Of a stretch of 64,000 bases of DNA, positions 51,334 through 60,556 are shown piece by piece. Made by a program: the position numbers and the translations under genes. The number at the start of each line of letters is the position of its first letter. Position 1 is the first letter of the stretch. Source of the stretch: Persephonella sp964519345 (lineage in GTDB: Bacteria > Aquificota > Aquificia > Aquificales > Hydrogenothermaceae); assembly GCA_964519345.1 (NCBI GenBank), contig CAZFKX010000018.1, forward strand, positions 1 to 64,000. The letters run 5' to 3'. The notes under the pieces were generated by a model that did no database searches, was not told the DNA's origin, and was given only the letters and a program-made list of their open reading frames with translations.

Positions 51334-52422
51334 TCAATCTATATTAATCCCAAAAATGGACTGCATTAATGTCCCAAACCCGTAAGACAGACCTGCAGCT
51401 AAAAAAGCTGTTAGAACCATCTCTAATATCTTTTTCTTCATATTTATTCCTGATAAAACTGATATAACTATCGCTACAATTGATAGAGCAACACCTGCAG
51501 AAATTACAGCAAGCACAAGAGCCACCAGTGAGGAGAATGTAATAAAGTAAGGTAAAACTGGAAATAAAACCCCAATCAGATAGGCAAACCCTGTAAAAAG
51601 ACCTGATTTTATTTCATTCTCTGTTACATCTTCTACAAGCAGTTTTTTCAATGAACTCTTTTCCTTACCGAGTTTATAACTTATCTCTTCCGCAAGCTCT
51701 TTAGGGATACCAGTATTAATAAGTTTATCTTGAAAATCCTCAAGAGCTTTTTCAGGGCGAATATCAAAGATTATTTCAAGTTTTTCTTTTATACCTTCAT
51801 TTACCTGTCTCTGTGATCTTACAGATATAAAAGCACCTATTCCCATGGATAAAGCTCCTGCAATACCAACTATAAGACCTGATACAGCCACTATAAAAGG
51901 ATTATTTGTATATACAGCTGAAAGTCCAGTTACCACCCCAAGTATTTCTACAAGTCCGTCATTCATTCCAAGTACAAAATCCCTGATGTTTGAAACACCC
52001 AGCTTTTCTGTTTCTTTAGCAAAGATTGTCTCATGTTCAATCTCATCAATAATTATTTTTTTTATCTTTTCCTTTTCATCCTTATTTACTGATCCTTTTT
52101 TCAAAAAACTGTAGTATTTCCTTATTGCGCCTGCTTCTCCAAGCTCAAGGAATGATACAACAAAAACAGGATTGATAACTCTCGAAAGTAGTGAAAGCAA
52201 AAATAACCTGAACTTAGAATATGAGATTTCAGGAACATTTTCCCCTCTTTTTTCGAGAAAATCTTTCCAGAACTGAGCGTGAGTTTTTTCTATACAGGCT
52301 ATATCTCTAAGCATCTTTTTCAAATCTGGATCTTTTGTCTTATCAGAAAGATAACTGTAAGTTGTGTAATCAAGAATCTCATCTTTATAAAACTCTTTTG
52401 CAAATTCCACAATCTGTTTCAA
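51334..52422 (-). CDS. Ferritin-like/VIT1 fusion (MbfA-type iron exporter)
   Basis: 362 residues in two parts. Residues 1-145 are a ferritin-like di-iron domain with DEILDYTTYSYL, IEKTHAQFW, and IDEIEHETIF supplying Glu/His ligands. Residues 150-362 are a VIT1/CCC1 transporter domain: GMNDGLVEILGVVTGLSA, SMGIGAFISVRSQ and several membrane helices. This is the MbfA arrangement, which exports iron and guards against peroxide. It overlaps waaA by four bases; fetB lies just beyond. Confidence 0.87.
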   Translation of the reverse strand: MKQIVEFAKEFYKDEILDYTTYSYLSDKTKDPDLKKMLRDIACIEKTHAQFWKDFLEKRGENVPEISYSKFRLFLLSLLSRVINPVFVVSFLELGEAGAIRKYYSFLKKGSVNKDEKEKIKKIIIDEIEHETIFAKETEKLGVSNIRDFVLGMNDGLVEILGVVTGLSAVYTNNPFIVAVSGLIVGIAGALSMGIGAFISVRSQRQVNEGIKEKLEIIFDIRPEKALEDFQDKLINTGIPKELAEEISYKLGKEKSSLKKLLVEDVTENEIKSGLFTGFAYLIGVLFPVLPYFITFSSLVALVLAVISAGVALSIVAIVISVLSGINMKKKILEMVLTAFLAAGLSYGFGTLMQSIFGINID

Positions 52423-53615
52423 TCTAAGAACTCCTTTATACCATTTATATAGCAGTTTAATATTCTTCTTTGAAAGGCTGAAATATCAAAATCTGGTTTA
52501 AAGTTTTCATCAAGCAGTTTATCTATAATTTTTTCCATTTCTCTTCCATTATCCACAGAAAATACAATCCTGAAATTTTTCAGAAAGTTATAAAGATCCT
52601 CTATTTTTTCGTAATGGTTTCCTATAACAACTGGTTTACCTTCAGATACAGGTTCAAGTATATTATGCCCTCCTATAGGAGCTATAGTTCCTCCAACAAA
52701 TACGACATCAGCATATTTATAAATACCTGAAAGTTCTCCCACCGTATCAACTATATAAACATCTTTATCAAGTTCTTCAGTTTCAGTTCTAAATGAGTAA
52801 GTAAGCCCTTCCTCTTTGAGAATACCTTTGATCTGGTCTATTCTCTCAATATGTCTTGGCGCTATAATGAGCCTTAAATCTGGATATTTAAGCCTTAAAT
52901 TCTTATAAATATTTATCAATACTTTTTCTTCAGGGTCGTGTGTACTTCCGGCAACAATAACCTTTTTTCCTTTTTTATCAAGATACACATCTTTTTTATT
53001 TGAAGATGAAACAAATTTGAGATCACCGCACAGCTTAATCTTATCTTTTTGTACAAAAAAGCCAAGATGATAAAGATCTTTTTCTGATCTTACAAAAAAT
53101 CTGCTTATACTGTTTAACACAGAACTGAAAAACTTTTTATATCTTTTATAAAAAACAAAAGAACTGGGAGATATTCTTGTATTTACTGACATGACAGGAA
53201 TTTTCTTAGAGGTTTCAAATATAAGATTAGGCCAGAACTCACCTTCTACTATTATAAGGGATAAAGGTCTGTATATATTTAAAAATCTTTTCATCAGAAA
53301 GGGTATATCAAAAGGAAGAGATCTGACTTTTGCAAAAGGATACTTCTCTAATGCAAAGCTCTTACCTCTTGGAGAACTTACCGTTATTAATATTTCGTAC
53401 CTATCTTTAAGTCTTTCTACAATTGGATATGCAACATTTAACTCCCCTACACTTGCACAGTGAAACCATAAAGTGTTTTTTTCACTGTTATCCGTATATA
53501 AAACAAATCTTTCTTTTATATCAACACTGTAACCTTTTTTTCTATTTGTTAATATAAAAAATGGAATATAAATGAACAAAAAAACTGTATAGAAAAAACT
53601 GTATATAATAATCAT
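52419..53615 (-). CDS. waaA: Kdo transferase (3-deoxy-D-manno-octulosonic acid transferase)
   Basis: Adds Kdo to lipid IVA. 398 residues of GT-B fold: N-terminal membrane anchor, LWFHCASVGE near 50, VEGEFWPNLI, VAGSTHDPEE, and VFVGGTIAPIGGHNILEP. Supports a lipopolysaccharide-bearing outer membrane. The waaA ATG and fetB stop share a base. Confidence 0.92.
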   Translation of the reverse strand: MIIIYSFFYTVFLFIYIPFFILTNRKKGYSVDIKERFVLYTDNSEKNTLWFHCASVGELNVAYPIVERLKDRYEILITVSSPRGKSFALEKYPFAKVRSLPFDIPFLMKRFLNIYRPLSLIIVEGEFWPNLIFETSKKIPVMSVNTRISPSSFVFYKRYKKFFSSVLNSISRFFVRSEKDLYHLGFFVQKDKIKLCGDLKFVSSSNKKDVYLDKKGKKVIVAGSTHDPEEKVLINIYKNLRLKYPDLRLIIAPRHIERIDQIKGILKEEGLTYSFRTETEELDKDVYIVDTVGELSGIYKYADVVFVGGTIAPIGGHNILEPVSEGKPVVIGNHYEKIEDLYNFLKNFRIVFSVDNGREMEKIIDKLLDENFKPDFDISAFQRRILNCYINGIKEFLD

Positions 53616-54349
53616 CAGTTAAAAACCGTCCTTATTATTTTCTTGTAAGCAAAGTTTACTGAAAATATACCTGTAAAAAGAGCTACAGCAACTATCATAT
53701 ACATTATAACAAGCTGAAAGGAAACAGCTTCAAGAGGATGAGCACCAGCAATAAGCATACCGACAGTAATACCAGGGATATGTATAATACCTACTGTCTG
53801 AAGGCTATTGAGTATTGGTATCATAGCTACCTTTATTGATGCTCTGTTTACAAAATAAAAAGCGTCTTTCAAACTCCCTCCAAGGGCTACAATATTCTCA
53901 ATTATATCTATTGTATTTTTAACCTCACCTTTCATCCTATCTACAGCGAGTGTATATACATTTAGGGAGTTTCCTATTATCATCCCTCCAACAGGTATTA
54001 TCTCATTAGGTTTAAATGATATAAGATCAAGAGCTATCAAAGAAAAAAGAACAATAAAAGATGCACAAAATATAGATAGAAATGCAACTATATATCCTCT
54101 GTCTGCCAATTTAACCCTTCTCTGTCCCGTAAAAGCTGCAAAAAGCGTCATAAAAAGAAGTATTCCTAATAGTTCTATAGGATTTTTAAGTTTAAATATG
54201 TAAGATAGAAGATAACCTAATATTAAAAGCTGGACAAATGCTCTTATTGAGTTTATTAAAAGCGTTTTTTCTATCTCTAATTTTTCTTTATAAAGGTAGA
54301 AAAGAGCAGTTAAAACAAGAATATAAGAAAGTAAAAATTTATATTCCAA
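53615..54349 (-). CDS. fetB: FetB-like iron export permease
   Basis: Membrane permease of 244 residues and about seven hydrophobic segments in the UPF0014/FetB family: INSIRAFVQLLILGYLL, GMIIGNSLNVYTLAVDR, IPILNSLQTVGIIHIPG and MLIAGAHPLEAV. In E. coli FetA (ATPase) and FetB export iron. No FetA gene is adjacent. It lies in one run with the MbfA-like gene, which also exports iron. Confidence 0.85.
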   Translation of the reverse strand: MEYKFLLSYILVLTALFYLYKEKLEIEKTLLINSIRAFVQLLILGYLLSYIFKLKNPIELLGILLFMTLFAAFTGQRRVKLADRGYIVAFLSIFCASFIVLFSLIALDLISFKPNEIIPVGGMIIGNSLNVYTLAVDRMKGEVKNTIDIIENIVALGGSLKDAFYFVNRASIKVAMIPILNSLQTVGIIHIPGITVGMLIAGAHPLEAVSFQLVIMYMIVAVALFTGIFSVNFAYKKIIRTVFN

Positions 54350-54391
54350 TTAGTTGCCCCAATCAGGTAATGATAACAGATATTATAACAG

Positions 54392-55531
54392 TTAAGTTGA
54401 TAAGATCTCCCTTATCAGATCTGCAGTTTTTCTTATAGCTCCTTTTTTCCCTAATACAGATCTTACCCTTTTAAGATCTTCTTTCAATCTTTCATACATT
54501 TTTATATCTTCTAAATATTTAAGACTCCAGTAAGATATAATTTCAGGACTGCACTCTTTCTGAAGGAGTTCTTTTACTATCTCCTTTCCAGCTATAATAT
54601 TTGGAAGACCTATATAATCTATAGATACAAGCATCTTCCCAATAAAATATGTGATCGGCGAAACCTTATATACAAGAAGGAATGGATTACCCAGTATGGC
54701 TGTTTCGAGTGTTGCTGTCCCAGATGCAACATTTAAAAATACAGAATGCTTCATAACTTCATATGCAGGATAACTGAAATATTTATCTGTAATTACCGTA
54801 ACAGGAATTTTATAACCTACAGTTATTTTTTTTATCTTTTCCTCCATATTTGGAGTAGAAGGGATAACAAAATGCATATCCTCCCTTTTTTTATAGATAA
54901 TCTCAGCGGAAGTTAGTAGTATCGGAAGAAGTGTATTAACTTCGCTCTCCCTGCTTCCAGGAAGTAAACCGAACAGCTTTTTATCAGCACTAATCCCAGC
55001 CTTCATTTTGAAACTTTCTTCTGTTTCCTCGGTTTTTATAACATCAAGTATAGGATGTCCAACATACTCAACTCTAAACTTTTCTGATGTATATTTTGAA
55101 TAAATTTTTTCTTCAAACGGCCATATAGCTATAAGAAGATCAGTGTTCTGCACAATTTTAGGTATTCTTCTTCTTCCCCACGCCCACACTTGGGGTGCTA
55201 TAAAATAAACAGTCTTTATGCCTCTTTTCTTTGCCTCCCTCAACAACCTTAGATTAAATCCTGGAAAATCAACAACCACGAGAAGATCTATACCCTGTTC
55301 AAAAACTGCAACAGATTTTTTAAAAGCTTCTTTTAACTTAAAATATTTGGGAACAGCCTCCGTTAATCCGACAACAGATATATTTTCCAATCTTTCTACA
55401 GTTTTAACACCAGATTTCCTCATTTTAGGGCCTGTTATACCAATCCAGTCAAACTCAGGCAGAGATTTTACAAGGAGGGAAGCGTAGTTATCCCCTGAGA
55501 TCTCTCCAACACTAATAAACGCTTTTTTCAA
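54392..55531 (-). CDS. lpxB: Lipid-A-disaccharide synthase
   Basis: Condenses UDP-2,3-diacylglucosamine and lipid X in lipid A synthesis. 379 residues: SVGEISGDNYASLLV, VVDFPGFNLRL, FIAPQVWAWGRRR, LPGSRESEV and LNVASGTATLETAI are family motifs. First gene of the run ending with yicC. Divergent from bioB. Confidence 0.94.
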   Translation of the reverse strand: MKKAFISVGEISGDNYASLLVKSLPEFDWIGITGPKMRKSGVKTVERLENISVVGLTEAVPKYFKLKEAFKKSVAVFEQGIDLLVVVDFPGFNLRLLREAKKRGIKTVYFIAPQVWAWGRRRIPKIVQNTDLLIAIWPFEEKIYSKYTSEKFRVEYVGHPILDVIKTEETEESFKMKAGISADKKLFGLLPGSRESEVNTLLPILLTSAEIIYKKREDMHFVIPSTPNMEEKIKKITVGYKIPVTVITDKYFSYPAYEVMKHSVFLNVASGTATLETAILGNPFLLVYKVSPITYFIGKMLVSIDYIGLPNIIAGKEIVKELLQKECSPEIISYWSLKYLEDIKMYERLKEDLKRVRSVLGKKGAIRKTADLIREILST

Positions 55532-55609
55532 TTAAAACACCTTTTTGATTTAATTATACAACACATATTATGGTAAACTATAAAAAATCAATTGGTTAAC
55601 GAGGTCATT

Positions 55610-56617
55610 ATGGAGGATTTTCTAAGAAACCTATCTAAAAGAGTACTTAACGGTGAGAAAATATCAAAGGAAGAAGGGCTTAAAATACTTTCAATTCCTG
55701 ATAATTATCTTGATCTATTAATTAAGGAAGCTTCAAAGGTTAGAGAAGCTGTATTTGGAAATGAGGTTGAATTCTGCTCCCTTATAAATGCAAAAAATGG
55801 TGCATGTACTGAAGACTGCTCTTTCTGTGCCCAGTCTTCAAAATATCCCACCCCTATAAATGCTTACAGCCTTGTTCCAAAAAAAGAGCTAATTGAAGGT
55901 GCACAGAAAGCTGTATCCATAAAGGCAAATAGATACTGTATCGTAACAAGCGGTAAGAGGGCATCTAAAGAAGAAGTTGAACAGATAGCTGAGGCTGTAA
56001 GAGAGATATCACAAAAACTTCCTGTAAGGGTATGTGTTTCAATAGGAACTGTTGATGAAGAAGATCTTAAGCTTTTAAAAGAATCAGGGGTTGACAGAGT
56101 TAACCATAACCTTGAAACATCTGAAAGGCATTTTAAAAATATTGTAACAACCCATAGTTATAAGGAAAGATTAGAAACAATAAAAACTGTTCAGAAAGTT
56201 GGTCTTTCAACATGTACAGGCGGTATATTTGGTATAGGTGAGAAAGATCAGGATATTGTTGATCTTGCTTATACTTACAGAGAACTTAGTGTAAACTCAA
56301 TACCCATGAACTTCCTTATACCTATTCCAGGAACTCCTCTTGAAAAAAACAGACAGTTAACTCCACAAAAATGTTTGAAGATAATATCGCTATTTAAACT
56401 TTTCAATCCACAGGCTGAACTAAGGCTGTGTGGTGGAAGAGAGATAAATCTGAGAGAATATCATGATACCGCAATGGAAATAGCAAACTGTGTCATGGCA
56501 GGGGGATACTTAACAAGAGCTGGAAGAGAACCAGGTAAAGATGAAGAGATGGTAAAAAAACTCGGCAGAAAGCTTATTACAGGCAAAAAACTTTTTTCAA
56601 AGTACACAACAGCCTGA
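55610..56617 (+). CDS. bioB: Biotin synthase
   Basis: Radical-SAM enzyme inserting sulphur into dethiobiotin. 335 residues: the CxxxCxxC cluster reads CTEDCSFCAQSS near 65, then YCIVTSGKR, NHNLETSERHF, and RLCGGREINLRE. The ATG at 55610 follows GAGG; the in-frame TTG at 55592 has none. Other bio genes are not nearby. Confidence 0.95.
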   Translation: MEDFLRNLSKRVLNGEKISKEEGLKILSIPDNYLDLLIKEASKVREAVFGNEVEFCSLINAKNGACTEDCSFCAQSSKYPTPINAYSLVPKKELIEGAQKAVSIKANRYCIVTSGKRASKEEVEQIAEAVREISQKLPVRVCVSIGTVDEEDLKLLKESGVDRVNHNLETSERHFKNIVTTHSYKERLETIKTVQKVGLSTCTGGIFGIGEKDQDIVDLAYTYRELSVNSIPMNFLIPIPGTPLEKNRQLTPQKCLKIISLFKLFNPQAELRLCGGREINLREYHDTAMEIANCVMAGGYLTRAGREPGKDEEMVKKLGRKLITGKKLFSKYTTA

Positions 56618-56653
56618 TAATCAATTAAAATAAAAAACAAAAAGAGGGTTTCA

Positions 56654-57607
56654 TTGGCTGTTCTTGTTACAGGCGGTGCAGGTTTTATCGGATCTCACCT
56701 TGTTGAGGAACTTATAAACAGAGGTCAGACAGTTATTGTTGTAGATAACTTATCTACAGGGAAAATTGAGAATATTCCATGCAGTGAAAAAGTTATTTTT
56801 ATTGAAGGTGATGTATCTGATAAAAAATTTGTAAAAGAACTTTTCAGTTTTTACAGTTTTGATAAAATCTTCCATCTTGCTGCTGTTGCATCAGTTGCAA
56901 AATCCGTTGAGTTTCCAGAAGAGACCCACAGGACAAATTTTGATGCAACGCTTTATCTTCTTGAAAGCTCATTAGGAAAGGTAAATAAATTCATCTTTGC
57001 ATCTTCAGCCGCTGTGTATGGCGATCTTCCGGATCTTCCAAAAAGAGAAGATATGCCGGTAAAACCTCTTACACCTTATGCTGTTGACAAATATGCATCT
57101 GAAAGATACGTTATAAATGCTTTCAGGCTTTATGGTCTCAATTCAACAGCTGTCAGATTTTTCAATGTTTTTGGTGAAAAACAAGATCCATCTTCTCCCT
57201 ACTCAGGCGTCATATCTATCTTTATAGATAAAATTAAAAGATTTAATGCTGGTGAAGATGTTGAGATAGTAATTTATGGTGATGGAAAGCAGACAAGGGA
57301 CTTTATATATGTTAAGGACGTTGTTAAAGCACTGATCTACCTCTCGGAAAATAAATATTCATCTGGTGAAGTCTTTAATATAGGTACAGGATATTCTGTC
57401 TCTTTACTTGAGTTACTCAATACCTTAAAAGAGATCGTAAAAAATGTACCACCTTTGAGATTTGAGGAAGAAAGAAAAGGTGATGTAAAACATTCTAAGG
57501 CAGATATAACAAAGCTTAAAAAATTAGGGTTTATACCCCGGTTCACTTTAAAAGAAGGCCTCAGGAAGTTAATGATTTATGAGGGAATTATAAAATCAAA
57601 ACAATAA
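56654..57607 (+). CDS. NAD-dependent sugar-nucleotide epimerase (GalE/PelX-like)
   Basis: 317-residue extended SDR: TGGAGFIGSHLVEEL at 6-20, DNLSTGK, FASSAAVYGD, and the YAVDK (Tyr-x3-Lys) active site. Acts as a UDP-hexose 4-epimerase by family; whether it prefers UDP-GlcNAc cannot be read. It converges on the Pel genes with a 12-base overlap. In some Pel loci an epimerase called PelX makes UDP-GalNAc, so this could feed Pel synthesis. Start is TTG after GAGGG. Confidence 0.85.
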   Translation: MAVLVTGGAGFIGSHLVEELINRGQTVIVVDNLSTGKIENIPCSEKVIFIEGDVSDKKFVKELFSFYSFDKIFHLAAVASVAKSVEFPEETHRTNFDATLYLLESSLGKVNKFIFASSAAVYGDLPDLPKREDMPVKPLTPYAVDKYASERYVINAFRLYGLNSTAVRFFNVFGEKQDPSSPYSGVISIFIDKIKRFNAGEDVEIVIYGDGKQTRDFIYVKDVVKALIYLSENKYSSGEVFNIGTGYSVSLLELLNTLKEIVKNVPPLRFEEERKGDVKHSKADITKLKKLGFIPRFTLKEGLRKLMIYEGIIKSKQ

Positions 57608-60556
57608 AAAATAGCCTATATTAAGCTTTAAAATGCTATCGGTCGTTCCCTGGACGCCTTTAAAGAAAGATAATCCCAAGGAGAGATGGTCTTGATTCCA
57701 TAAGCTACCTCCTGCTCCAGCCTCAAAGCCAAATCCTAAACCAGTTATACTGTTTGCAAATAATACAGAATTAAAATAAGGCCTCCATATCCGTGTGTAT
57801 ATATTTTTATGTTCAAGACCAAAAGAAAATCCTGTTCCTATCTCAAGATAACTTTCGGGAAGAACAACAGGATTGTTGTAAATTGATATTCTGTTTATTA
57901 TACCTTTGTCCTCTTTTTCAGAAAAATATCCCTTTTTAAGATAAGAATAAAAAGTATAATCCGGATAACCGATTCTAAGTTTCTTGAAACCTTCCATTGT
58001 AAAAATATAGCCTTTACCTATATCTTTATTATCCTGAGATTTATACCTATTAAGTTCGGCTGATATATCAAGAAATGTATTATTCGTAAGATTGTAAAAG
58101 ATAATAGATCTTAGAATGTCTTTCATCCCCCCATAGTAAAGATACATAGTTTCTTCGCTTATGAGATTTTTACCACCTGTTAACCTTATATGCAGATCGT
58201 CCTTAAGATACGTTTCAATATCAAGTTTTAAACCTAACAGACTCTTTAATCTCTCTAAATATGAAACAGAAAAACCGTAACTGTAGCTGTCCCTTTTCGA
58301 TGAAATCCCGATAGATATTAGATACATAGAAGAAGGAAGATTTTTAATCTCTTCGTTATAGTTGCTCAAAATATTATAATGCTTTATTCCTACATGATAA
58401 CTGTATTTTCCAGATTTATATTTAAAATTACTTAATCCTCCAAACTGTGATATTTTCCTTCTTAAGTAGTATTCAACACCTATATTAAACCTGTTCTCAT
58501 AATTCTGAACAATATCCCTATACTTTCTATAAAGAAGATTGTCATAAGGATTTTTATTGAGATTTTCAAATCCATAGTTTTTTGAAACGCCTATATATCC
58601 CAAGATCTTCAATGCTTCTACACTATCCCTTATCGGTAGATACCTTTTATGTGTTTTTATTATTTTATCCATCCTGTATCTGTCATAATGTTTCAATGCA
58701 AGATTTAATTCTATCCATGGAGAAGGATTTCTGTATTTTTTCAGGATATATTTAACTGTCTGATAATTGTTTCTCTGAAGATTGTATATTATTTTTATCT
58801 CTTTTAGATCTTCTGGATCCATTATTTTTTCTGCCTTTTTGAACAAATAAAGTATCCTGTCAGCCGGTTCAAAAAATATAGATAGATAGAGATAAGTTTT
58901 AAATTCTTGTCTGTTTAACCCTGCCGATCTATTTTTTAATATTCTCCAGGCTTTATATCTATAGTATCTCGCCCTTTCTGTATCTCCAGACACCTCAAGT
59001 ATATCAGCATATAAAGAAACAATTTCTGGATTCCTATTATTTTTTTCATACAGTTTTCTAATATAAGGCAGGGCATTTAAAGAATTCTGAAGTAAACTAT
59101 AACCTGAAGCATAAGCAAGTATAAGATCGTCGGTACTAAAAGATATATGTTTCCACCTATTTAAGGCTTTTTCAAGCTCGTCATAAAGTTTTAGATCAAT
59201 TAAAAGCCAGATATAACCTGTTATAAGATCATCCGAATTCGGCATATATGAAACTGCTTTTCTGTATATCTCAACAGCTTTTCTTTTCCCTTCCTTATTC
59301 AAAATAGCCTTTATATAATAAAACCAGAAAAACTCTTTTCTTTTCAGGATATTAAGTTCTTTTAAAGGAAGATATCTTATGGATAAAAGTATTTTGTCGT
59401 AATCTTTAAGATTATCAAGAGCATAAAGATAGTAGTAAAAAAAATGTGCCGATCTGTATTTTAACCATCCAGAGTAAGATATATCAGCAAGCTCTTTATA
59501 TTTATCTTTATTAATTGTGAATAATATCATTCTTTCATAATCTATTTTTCGGGATTTCCTTGTGTAGTAAAGAACAGAAGAGGCAAAAAATCCTGTTTCA
59601 TAGTCCTTAAGACCCCAAGCAAGATCAGAAAGGGTACTCCAGTATTCATAATCTTTAAAATCAGCTTTTCCTATAACCCTTTTTAGAATATCCAAACTCT
59701 TTTTATCCATCCTTAAAGCATAGAAAACCCTTGAAAATTCCAAAGCATCAGAGACAGTGATCTGATCAAGCCTGCTAATCTCCTTAACAGCAGAATCAAT
59801 GTTTCCTGTATCAATGTTAAGATAAATAAGCTTCTTTAAAGCTTCTCTGTTTTTCTTTAAACTATAAACCAGTTTAAGAATGTGTTTTGCTTTCTCCGGT
59901 TCACCAAGACTTTCATATACAGCTACAATCTCTTTCCAGTGTGTATAATTCCCTGTTTGAATCTCATCTTTTAGGATTTTTAATGCTATGTCATACCTAT
60001 ATACTGTCATTGAAAGTTTTAAAGCTTTTTCCCTGTACTCTTTCTTTTTTGTTTTGACGTACAGCTTATAATAAGCTTCAACAGCTTTATTATATTTTCC
60101 AAGCCATATGGATATATCGGCAAGGTTCTTTAAAAAAAATATATCGTCAGGAAAAAGTTCAGTTCCTTTTTCTGCGGCTGTAAATCCATTTTCAAGATCA
60201 TTTGTTGCTAAAAAAGTTTTCAGAATAAGTTTCAGAAGATTCCTATCTTCGCCCTTATATACATACTTTTTTCTCCCTTTAATCTCTAATCTTTTATGGA
60301 AAAATGACATAAATTTTTTATAATACCTGTTATCTCCCGTTTCCCTGTATTTTTCCATCAAAAATCTGATATGAGACATATCATCCTTAAAACCCTGTAT
60401 TTCCTTTTTACCAAAAATTTTCTTTACTCTTTTCATAAACTCCCTATAATAAAGTTCATTTTCTGTTTCCTTGTATCTTTTATACAGTATTTCTAAATCA
60501 CTGCTATAAGCTGAAGTAATTAATCCCAGAAAAAAAATAAATAAATATCTTTTCAT
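57596..60556 (-). CDS. pelB: PelB-like outer-membrane TPR/beta-barrel export protein (C-terminal part)
   Basis: 986 residues: signal peptide (cleavage near AYS, residue 18), a long series of TPR-like helical repeats to about 700, then a region of alternating polar and aromatic residues ending in YFLLF, typical of a beta-barrel with a terminal phenylalanine. This is the layout of the TPR and porin parts of PelB, which exports Pel through the outer membrane. It overlaps the preceding TPR gene by ATGA. No membrane anchor of its own other than the signal sequence. Confidence 0.75.
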   Translation of the reverse strand: MKRYLFIFFLGLITSAYSSDLEILYKRYKETENELYYREFMKRVKKIFGKKEIQGFKDDMSHIRFLMEKYRETGDNRYYKKFMSFFHKRLEIKGRKKYVYKGEDRNLLKLILKTFLATNDLENGFTAAEKGTELFPDDIFFLKNLADISIWLGKYNKAVEAYYKLYVKTKKKEYREKALKLSMTVYRYDIALKILKDEIQTGNYTHWKEIVAVYESLGEPEKAKHILKLVYSLKKNREALKKLIYLNIDTGNIDSAVKEISRLDQITVSDALEFSRVFYALRMDKKSLDILKRVIGKADFKDYEYWSTLSDLAWGLKDYETGFFASSVLYYTRKSRKIDYERMILFTINKDKYKELADISYSGWLKYRSAHFFYYYLYALDNLKDYDKILLSIRYLPLKELNILKRKEFFWFYYIKAILNKEGKRKAVEIYRKAVSYMPNSDDLITGYIWLLIDLKLYDELEKALNRWKHISFSTDDLILAYASGYSLLQNSLNALPYIRKLYEKNNRNPEIVSLYADILEVSGDTERARYYRYKAWRILKNRSAGLNRQEFKTYLYLSIFFEPADRILYLFKKAEKIMDPEDLKEIKIIYNLQRNNYQTVKYILKKYRNPSPWIELNLALKHYDRYRMDKIIKTHKRYLPIRDSVEALKILGYIGVSKNYGFENLNKNPYDNLLYRKYRDIVQNYENRFNIGVEYYLRRKISQFGGLSNFKYKSGKYSYHVGIKHYNILSNYNEEIKNLPSSMYLISIGISSKRDSYSYGFSVSYLERLKSLLGLKLDIETYLKDDLHIRLTGGKNLISEETMYLYYGGMKDILRSIIFYNLTNNTFLDISAELNRYKSQDNKDIGKGYIFTMEGFKKLRIGYPDYTFYSYLKKGYFSEKEDKGIINRISIYNNPVVLPESYLEIGTGFSFGLEHKNIYTRIWRPYFNSVLFANSITGLGFGFEAGAGGSLWNQDHLSLGLSFFKGVQGTTDSILKLNIGYFLLF

